The position numbers and the translations under genes are program-made. DNA of 64,000 nt from Poecilobothrus nobilitatus (lineage: Eukaryota > Arthropoda > Insecta > Diptera > Dolichopodidae), in the NCBI GenBank assembly GCA_947095535.1, contig OX352772.1, forward strand, positions 109,514,903 to 109,578,902, read 5' to 3'. This document shows positions 57,229 through 64,000 of the stretch, piece by piece; positions within the stretch are counted from its first letter, which is position 1, and each line of letters begins with the position of its first letter. The notes beneath the pieces were generated by a model. It was not told the DNA's origin, did no database searches, and worked only from the letters and a program-made list of their open reading frames with translations.

Positions 57229-57943
57229 ATGCTAATAATAAAATCAATATTCTAAATTGGAATTGTAAATCAATCCAAAACAAAAATTATGAATTCTTTA
57301 ACTTTATGTTAAAAAACAATATTCATGTTGCCTTAATATGCGAAACATGGCTTAATAATAGTATTAGCTTAAAACATTCACATTTTAACGTGTATAGAAA
57401 ATACCGACTCACAACTAGTGATGGTGGTGTGGCGATAATTATTAGAAAGGGCCTTAAGCACGAACTTATATCACCTTTAAAATTAGACTTAGTAGAAAAT
57501 ATTGGCATTGAAATAACATTAAGCGATATGAAGAAAATTGAACTGTTTTCGGTTTATTTTTCTGATACCAAAAATTACAAAAATTGTTTAAATATAAGTA
57601 ATCTTAAGAAAAGCAAAATAAATAATTTATTCAAAAAAGATTTACTAAAAATTTCAAGAACCGCGGGTGACTTCATTGTAGGTGGTGACATAAATAGTAG
57701 ACACAGAATGTGGTAACTGACAGGTTCACGTTGTTATACACTCTTGATCCTACCTATATTCCTTCTAGTAGTAAATCCGTAACTTCTACATTAGATATAT
57801 TTTTAACTAATATACCAGAATTTTGCTCTCAGCCCATTACTTTTAATGATCTTTCATCCGACCATTTACCAGTTATGCTCAATATAAGTAAGCAAATTTT
57901 TACACATGATCGTACTTATTTGAATTTTAATAATGCAAATTAG
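57225..57943 (+). pseudogene. Jockey-type ORF2 endonuclease with internal gap
   Basis: Begins with INILNWNCKSIQNKN (catalytic Asn) and VALICETWL (Glu), then GGVAIIIRKGL and FIVGGDINSRHRMW (Asp/Asn). It then stops, and a different frame from 57710 continues with FTLLYTLDPTYIP, TSTLDIFLTN and LSSDHLPVML (terminal Asp-His). Compared with the usual Jockey endonuclease, roughly 30-40 residues between RHRMW and the FTLL segment are missing, so a deletion removed them. Confidence 0.75.
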
Positions 57944-57946
57944 TAC

Positions 57947-59870
57947 TTGTATCAGAAGTTCTTAAAAAAACAATTCACTATTATTAATAGTGATTCTATT
58001 GACTATTGTTATCAAATAGACAATATGATATCTAATTTAAATTCCAAAATTAAAGCAGCTACTGAAGTGGCAGTACCTAGGAAAGTAATTAAGCAGCACA
58101 CAGAAAAATTACCGCATTATATATTAAAATTAATAAGGCAAAGAAATAGTGTTAGGAGAAAATGGATGCGCAGTCAAAACCTAGTCTTTTACGTTCAGTT
58201 AAATCATTTAAATTATTTAATTAAAAACAAAATTAAGGAATATCGCAATATGAAATGGCCCAATACCTTAAAGACACTTAAAAAATCATCCAAGCCATTT
58301 TAGAAAATCTCGAAGATTATCAAAAGTAAAAATAAATATATAGCCATTTTAAAAAACAACAGTAATAATGTGCATATGACAAACGTAGACAAAGCTAATG
58401 TTTTAGCCAAAGACTTTCACGACAAACATACCATCAATAATAATTTAAGTGACAGCGATACTAATTTAATGGTTGAGGAATCTATAAGAACAATTGATCA
58501 AGCAGTAATAGAAACTTTTGAACAAATAGAATTAAAATCTATCAATGCAATTTTCTCTCAACTAAAAACTAAAAAACCGACAGATATAGACCATATCTCT
58601 AATCTATGCATCAAATAATTACCTGAAAATGCCAAAAAATACTCGATTTTGATTTACAATTCATGTTTCAAATTAGGTTATTTTCCTAACGCATGGAAAG
58701 AAGCCCTTGTTATTCCGATTCCAAAGCCAGGAAAACCAATAGAGGAAATAAACAGCTTTCGACCAATCAGTTACTATGCAGTTTCTCAAAAATTTTTGAA
58801 AAACTAATAAAAATTAAACTGGATAAGATAATTTCAGGTAAAAGAATTCTTCCAAATGAGCAGTTTGGATTTAAACAAAATCATAGTATTATTCATCCTT
58901 TGTTACGTGTTAAAAATTTTGTCAAATCCAACTTACAAGAACGTAACTCTACTGGTCTGGTAGCGCTGGACATAAATTCGATACTGTTTAGCACTTCATA
59001 AATCTGGTCTGGATTGCGTCTGGTCTGCTTCATAAATTGGAACTTAATAATTTTCCAATTTACTTAATAAAAATTATACAAAATTTCCTACGTGGAAGAG
59101 TATTTCGAGTAATGCTAAATAATACACCTTCTAATCGATACGAAATTAAAGCAGTAGTCCCACAAGGCTCCGTACTAGGACCAATGTTGTACTACATTTA
59201 CACCGCAGATATCCCGAGATTAAATCACAAAAATTTATTACACGGCCATTTACACGGCCATTTATTCCTCTGGTACTAATCCCAATGCTATTTTAAGGAA
59301 TTTACAAAATTCGCTGGATATTCCGTCTGAATACTTTTCGAAATGGAAAATTAAAATTAATGTTTTGAAAACAGTAACCATCTATTTTACTAAAAAAAGA
59401 AAAGCCTCTCTCGTGCCATCTATGTTCCTAAAATTAAATAATGCTGAAATAAAATGGTCTGACAGTATAAGATATCTTGGGTAACGACCTTTGATAAAAG
59501 GTTAACCTTTCAGAAGCACACTTCGTTAACTCTTGAACTACATAAATGCACTCGCATATTGTATCCTTTTATTAATAGAAAATCAACCTTGTCAACAGAA
59601 CATAAGCTAATTCTTATTAAAACAATTTTTCAGCCAATAATTCTATAGCACCAGTCTACTGTGCTGCAACTCACACTAAAAAATTACAAATTGCATAAAA
59701 TAAACTTTTAAAACTAGTGTTTAATCTTCCCAGGTGGTTTCCAACCAATAAGCTGCATAACAAAGCCAACATTAATACTGTCACAGGAAAAATTTTATGT
59801 TTAACCGAAAAGTTCTACTCGGAATTAATTACTTCAAATAATCCCTTAGTTAGAAATTTAAATGTAAATG
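57947..59870 (+). pseudogene. Jockey-type ORF2 reverse transcriptase, catalytic ADD lost
   Basis: Pieces in several frames: a linker (57947-58303), FSQLKTKKPTDIDHIS, AWKEALVIPIPKPGK, SFRPISLLCSFSKIFEKL, LPNEQFGFKQNHS, TGLVALDIN (palm), YLIKIIQNFLRGRVFRV, and VPQGSVLGPMLYYIYTADIP. Where FADDTAIYSSG should follow, the sequence has only TAIYTAIYSSG, made by a tandem 12-bp duplication (59240-59263), and no ADD. Thumb motifs (KWKIKIN, IRYLG) follow to about 59870 with further breaks. Confidence 0.75.
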
Positions 59871-60125
59871 ATCAATTAGGCTAGTTTATATTTAAGTTTT
59901 TCGTTTAAGTTAGCTTAAGTTTTACAAAGAGAAAAAAAAAATATTTCAAAAAAAGGTTTTCTGATTTCCTTTAAAATAAATTTTGACAAATAATACTCAC
60001 TCAAACAAAATTTCATGTTAACTGCAGTAAAGATATATATAACATATCTATCTATCTAAGTGAAACATTTGTAATAAATTGTACAATTTATGGAACTTAA
60101 AAATAAATAAATAAAAAATAAATCT

Positions 60126-60540
60126 TAGAATTATTAATTCAGAAATATAACCCGTTAATTATAGCATTCCAAGAAACAAATATACATAGACCAAACATTA
60201 AAAATAACTTTGAACATTACAAATGCCTACTAACGATAATGCTTCGCAGATGCGAAGGAGTAGGTTTCTTGATCGACTCAGGTATAAAAATCGAACAAAT
60301 TGAAATAAATACACCCCTTCAAATTATCGCTATCAAAAGTTCATTACTAAATTTACAAGAAAATATCACTATTGTTAAGAGATATAATAACAAACCAAAG
60401 AGGAGCAGTTGTAGATGGGTGAACAAACGATAATGGTGAAGTTTGTATAATAAATTATTGCTCTCCAATACTCTTAAACAACAGAGGAACTCTAACATAC
60501 CCCGATCTCACAATAGCCCATGCAAATGAAATGATAATTA
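60126..60540 (+). pseudogene. LINE endonuclease fragment of another family
   Basis: NPLIIAFQETNIHRP (catalytic Glu in FQET), then GVGFLIDSGIKIEQIEI and LQIIAIKSSLLNLQENITI, and after a frame change DNGEVCIINYCSPILLNNRG and LTYPDLTIAHAN, as in I-type/Jockey-superfamily endonucleases. It is cut at both ends and lies directly behind the A-rich tail of the Jockey element. Confidence 0.55.
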
Positions 60541-60779
60541 CAAAGTTATAATAAAAAAAAATAATTTAAATTATTATATAAATTAAAACACTAGTAATTA
60601 AATTTAATATAAATTTAATATATATTTGTCTTTACATAAAAAATTAAAAATATTGTTATTCCAAAAAATATCATTGTTGACAATAAACTTGACTTCTACG
60701 AAGATATATTTCAAAAGAGAGAGTGGGAATCTTTTCAGAAGTTAATGATCACGAGTATAATCACAACAAGTGATTATAA

Positions 60780-61260
60780 ACCTTTTCTCTCAGAATGAAA
60801 AGATAAAATTTCTTAAATGTTATTACTTCGCAGAAGATATTGTGGAAGCTGAAACTTTAAAAAAAAACATCTATGTTTCACAAAAAAAAATTAGGTCATT
60901 CTGGGATAGTAGCAACATATGAAGGTATTAAAAGTAAAATTTATCATCCACATCTTAATCTATTTGTTCACAAAATAATAAATAATTGTGATATTTGCAC
61001 TGCTGGTAAATATGACAGAAACCCTGTAAAGAAATTTCATATAACTGAAATACCTAAAACTACAGGAGAAATTATCCACGTAGATATATACGTAGGTAAA
61101 TAGCAAAAATGCCTTTATTAATTTTATCTACAAATTTTCTAAACATGCTACTTGCTTTCATTTAGAGGATCGAAATTCCTCTAAAATTACAGAAAAATTG
61201 AGACAATATTTGGCTATTAAAGGAACAATAAAAATGTTCCTTTTTGACAATGAGTTTAAA
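60780..61260 (+). pseudogene. pol: Integrase fragment of the second errantivirus-like element
   Basis: Traces of FLKCYYFAEDIVEAE precede the frame 60873-61103, which has H-x4-H (FHKKKLGHSGI) and CDICTAGKYDRN, the zinc-binding HHCC, and VDIYVGK, aligned with the first catalytic Asp region. Then a stop and a decayed stretch with FLFDNEFK (second Asp). The part carrying the catalytic Glu is deleted. Confidence 0.7.
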
Positions 61261-62429
61261 ATTTTATAATAATACCTATCATTCAACAATTAAAACAACT
61301 CACTTAGATGTTCAGGAATATAAAATTAATCATAATATTATTTACGAAAGAATTGAAAGAACGAAAGATAAAATTATTAATAAAATTAATCAAACTCGCG
61401 AAAACTACATTGAAGAAAGGGAACAAGGATTCATAAAAAATTACAAAGCGGTAAGACACAAAGAACAACCTCCGTTTCGAAAACATAACTTACAAAATAT
61501 TCACGAATCAAATATTAAAAGACCTTTAAAATTTACAAAAAAGAGGAATTGTAAATTTAGAAGGCACAATGTTAAAATGAACTTTTGGTACTATGGACGA
61601 CTCCGACAGACAAAACATTGAAAAACGCTTAAAAGCATATACAAATAACGACAAACTTATATCTGATAACCTTAATCAACAAATCCAAATTAACGAGAAC
61701 TTTAATAAATCATTTTCACTTATCAAAAATGCTATCGAATCAGATCGACAAATAATTTTAAATAGATTAAATCAAATTGAACAAGAAATTTACTTGAAAA
61801 GCTTTTTCGTTGAACAAATGATAAAAATTGACTTTAGAAACAGACAAATTGACATGATTCAAGATAACTTAGTCACAAGTTGAAATGGTTTAATTCATCC
61901 AAGCATTCTTTCAACTGATCAAAACTTATTCTATCGATTCAAAAAGTCTAGCTAACATACGTTTAGGGTTTGCAAAATATTGTAATGAATCACTGATTTT
62001 TGTCATTCAATTTCTAAAAAAATTTATAGAAATAAGTATATAGAAAATTATTAATACCAATAACTAGTTCAAATTACAAACAAATAGATGAAAATATGGA
62101 ATTTATAGATGAAAATAGATGAACATATGGAATAGAATATGCAAATAAAACTTTCACTTTTGAAAAAGATGTAACTTTAAAAAATTTAAAATTAAATAAA
62201 AACTGTGTTTTCAAGAAAAATTGTAAATTTATAGTAAATAAGAAAGAAGAATTTATTGAAATAGATGATGATATTTTAATAATAAACAATATTAAAAATA
62301 AAACATTAAATAGTTCATTTGACGAACGAAAAATCGTCCTAAATGGAAATTATTTTATAAATTTTCAAAATTGTTCAATACAGATTGACAATAAAAATTT
62401 TAGTAATAATATGAATAAAATTGTTAACA
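60992..62429 (+). repeat. Large inverted repeat, left arm
   Basis: Reverse complement of 62563-64000. Paired positions sum to 124992 at both the inner ends (62429 with 62563) and at the window edge (60992 with 64000), so indels nearly cancel. The arms differ by scattered substitutions. The spacer is 133 bp. The arms may continue outward past the window on the right. Confidence 0.9.
61244..61570 (+). pseudogene. pol: Pol C-terminal tail of the second errantivirus-like element
   Basis: Contains YNNTYHSTIKTTHLDV, GFIKNYKAVRHKEQPPFRKH and NIKRPLKFTKKR, equivalent to the integrase tail of the provirus at 10384 but only partly identical. The mirrored arm (63748 to about 63460 on the minus strand) is nearly the same. 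Confidence 0.7.
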
Positions 62430-62590
62430 GATTTGTAGTTCCTTAAATTTCAAAATAAATCATACTGAGTAATATCAATTGAAGAAATTATTTTAAATCA
62501 AGAAAAGAATATAAAAGAAATAAATAACTTAAATGATCATAAAATTTTTATTGTCAATTGCTTGTTAACAATTTTATTCATATTATTACT
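61571..62590 (+). pseudogene. env: Env of the second errantivirus-like element, left arm
   Basis: A TGA replaces the Trp codon just before the TFGTMDDSDRQ motif. The 96-residue frame 61593-61883 then shows the heptad-rich region typical of F-like Env. Later pieces in other frames contain LNKNCVFKKNCKF and NRFVVP. A hydrophobic anchor (FIVNCLLTILFILLLKFLL) lies at about 62540-62600, crossing the spacer into the right arm. Stops and frameshifts make it a pseudogene. Confidence 0.7.
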
Positions 62591-62599
62591 AAAATTTTT

Positions 62600-63423
62600 A
62601 TTGTCAATCTGTATTGAACAATTTTGAAAATTTATAAAATAATTTCCATTTAGGACGATTTTTCGTTCGTCAAATGAACTATTTAATGTTTTATTTTTAA
62701 TATTGTTTATTATTAAAATATCATCATCTATTTCAATAAATTCTTCTTTCTTATTTACTATAAATTTACAATTTTTCTTGAAAACACAGTTTTTATTTAA
62801 TTTAAGATTTTTTAAAGTTACATCTTTTTCAAAAGTGAAAGTTTTATTTGCATATTCTATTCCATATTTTCATCTATTTTCATCTATAAATTCCATATTT
62901 TCATCTATTTGTTTGTAATTTGAATTAGTTATTAGTATTAATAATTTTCTATATACTTTTTTCTATAAATTTTTTTAGAAATTGAATGACAAAAATCAGT
63001 GATTCATTACAATATTTTGCAAACCCTAAACATATGTTAGCTAGACTTTTTGAATCGATAGAATAAGTTTTGATCAGTTGAAAGAATGCTTGGGTGAATT
63101 AAACCATTTCAACTTGTGACTAAGTTATCTTGAATCATGTCAATTTGTCTGTTTCTAAAGTCAATTTTTATCATTTGTTCAACGAAAAAGCTTTTCAAGT
63201 AAATTTCTTGTTCAATTTGATTTAATCTATTTAAAATTATTTGTCGATCTGATTCGATAGCATTTTTGATAAGTGAAAATGATTTATTAAAGTTCTCGTT
63301 AATTTGGATTTGTTGATTAAGGTTATCAGATATAAGTTTGTCGTTATTTGTATATGCTTTTAAGCGTTTTTCGATGTTTTGTCTGTCGGAGTCGTCCATA
63401 GTACCAAAAGTCCATTTTAACAT
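62600..63423 (-). pseudogene. env: Env of the second errantivirus-like element, right arm
   Basis: Minus-strand counterpart of 61571-62430. The Trp codon before TFGTMDDSDRQ is intact here, so the open frame (63109-63423, 104 residues) is longer at its N-terminus than in the left arm. Downstream frames are again interrupted, and the membrane anchor is outside the arm. Confidence 0.7.
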
Positions 63424-64000
63424 TGTGCCTTCTAAATTTACAATTCCTATTTTTTGTAAATTTTAAAGGTCTTTTAATATTTGATTCGTGAATATTTTGT
63501 AAGTTATGTTTTCGAAACGGAGGTTGTTCTTTGTGTCTTACCGCTTTGTAATTTTTTATGAATCCTTGTTCCCTTTCTTCAATGTAGTTTTCGCGAGTTT
63601 GATTAATTTTATTAATAATTTTATCTTTCGTTCTTTCAATTCTTTCGTAAATAATATTATGATTAATTTTATATTCCTGAACATCTAAGTGAGTTGTTTT
63701 AATTGTTGAATGATAGGTATTATTATAAAATTTTAAACTCATTGTCAAAAAGGAACTTTTTTATTGTTCCTGTAATAGCCAAATATTGTCTCAATTTTTT
63801 TGTAATTGTAGAGGAATTTCGATCCTCTAAATGAAAGCAAGTAACATGTTTAGAAAATTTGTCGATAAAATTAATAAAGGCATTTTTGCTATTTACCTAC
63901 GTATATATCTACGTGGATAATTTCTCCTGTAGTTTTAGGTATTTCAGTTATATGAAATTTCTTTACAGGGTTTCTGTCATATTTACCAGCAGTGCAAATA
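63344..64000 (-). pseudogene. pol: Pol C-terminal tail and integrase fragment, right arm
   Basis: Minus-strand counterpart of 60992-61621. The frame 63344-63748 encodes the NYKAVRHKEQPPFRK and NIKRPLKFTKN tail. Further upstream on the minus strand the VDIY segment and the CxxC zinc residues reach the window edge. The integrase core deletion seen in the left arm is shared. Confidence 0.7.

Larger units (their letters stand above)
55910..60121 (+). mobile_element. Jockey-type LINE, nearly full length, inactive
   Basis: ORF1 with zinc knuckles (56017-57228), then ORF2 with endonuclease and reverse transcriptase (57225-59870), then a 3' UTR and an AAATAAATAAAT-type tail ending at about 60121. 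This is the only LINE in the window with both ORFs in order on one strand. Its 5' end abuts the end of a DINE-like element. Multiple frameshifts, an endonuclease gap and loss of the ADD motif show that it is dead. Confidence 0.8.
60650..62590 (+). mobile_element. Second errantivirus-like element, 3' half, left arm
   Basis: Integrase, pol tail and env of an element clearly related to, but distinct from, the proviruses above. Gag, protease and reverse transcriptase are absent. From about 60992 it is mirrored by 62563-64000. Coding of env on the plus strand runs across the spacer into the first bases of the other arm. Confidence 0.8.
62563..64000 (-). repeat. Large inverted repeat, right arm
   Basis: Mirror of 60992-62429, running off the window edge inside the integrase zinc domain. 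The inner end shares the self-complementary TTGTTAACAA with the left arm, and an 18-bp stretch at the spacer (62541-62558) recurs directly at 62591-62608. Confidence 0.9.

Noticed and set aside
63506..63688. Plus-strand frame rich in Phe/Ile in the right arm
   Set aside because: Antisense of the pol tail. The same shadow appears mirrored at 61304-61486.

Overview
The window is a gene-poor, AT-rich, repeat-dense stretch of a eukaryotic genome. It most resembles heterochromatin of a higher (cyclorrhaphan) fly. The basis for this is several DINE-1/INE-1-type elements (Helentron-derived, with TATACCC ends, a GTCC microsatellite and a central minisatellite), errantivirus-like Ty3/Gypsy proviruses with env, and Jockey and CR1-group LINEs. 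I see no intact host gene, tRNA, rRNA or CRISPR array. Nearly every coding stretch is a piece of a transposable element, most of them broken.

Layout. A block of about 22 kb occurs twice in direct orientation: copy A about 136-21904 and copy B about 27113-49281. Each copy holds, in order: a DINE-like element with a 147-bp minisatellite; LINE ORF1/ORF2 and Copia-like fragments; a DINE 5' fragment interrupted by a minus-strand CR1-group LINE; a plus-strand errantivirus-like provirus (gag, pol, env, 3' LTR-like end); a PHD-finger LINE ORF1; a truncated DINE; and then a higher-order tandem of minus-strand DINE elements alternating with Helitron-like segments carrying a second minisatellite of about 145 bp. 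Copy A is followed by one more DINE element (21905-24858) joined head to tail.

Between the copies (24859-27112) lie a decayed DUF7869-like coding fragment and one arm of a second DINE-like family. After copy B (49282-64000) come pieces of at least three LINEs, the second arm of that DINE-like family, a nearly full-length but dead Jockey-type LINE (about 55910-60121), and part of a second errantivirus-like element folded back on itself as a large inverted repeat (60992-62429 against 62563-64000).

How it fits together. The parts do not form a pathway. The region looks like nested insertions followed by segmental duplication and by gain or loss of minisatellite monomers. Most inactivating lesions are shared by copies A and B and therefore predate the duplication. 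A few are private: one LINE endonuclease frameshift, one integrase frameshift and one env substitution. The most notable signals are the nucleosome-length monomers inside the DINE elements, the direct head-to-tail element junctions, and the fold-back provirus at the right edge.
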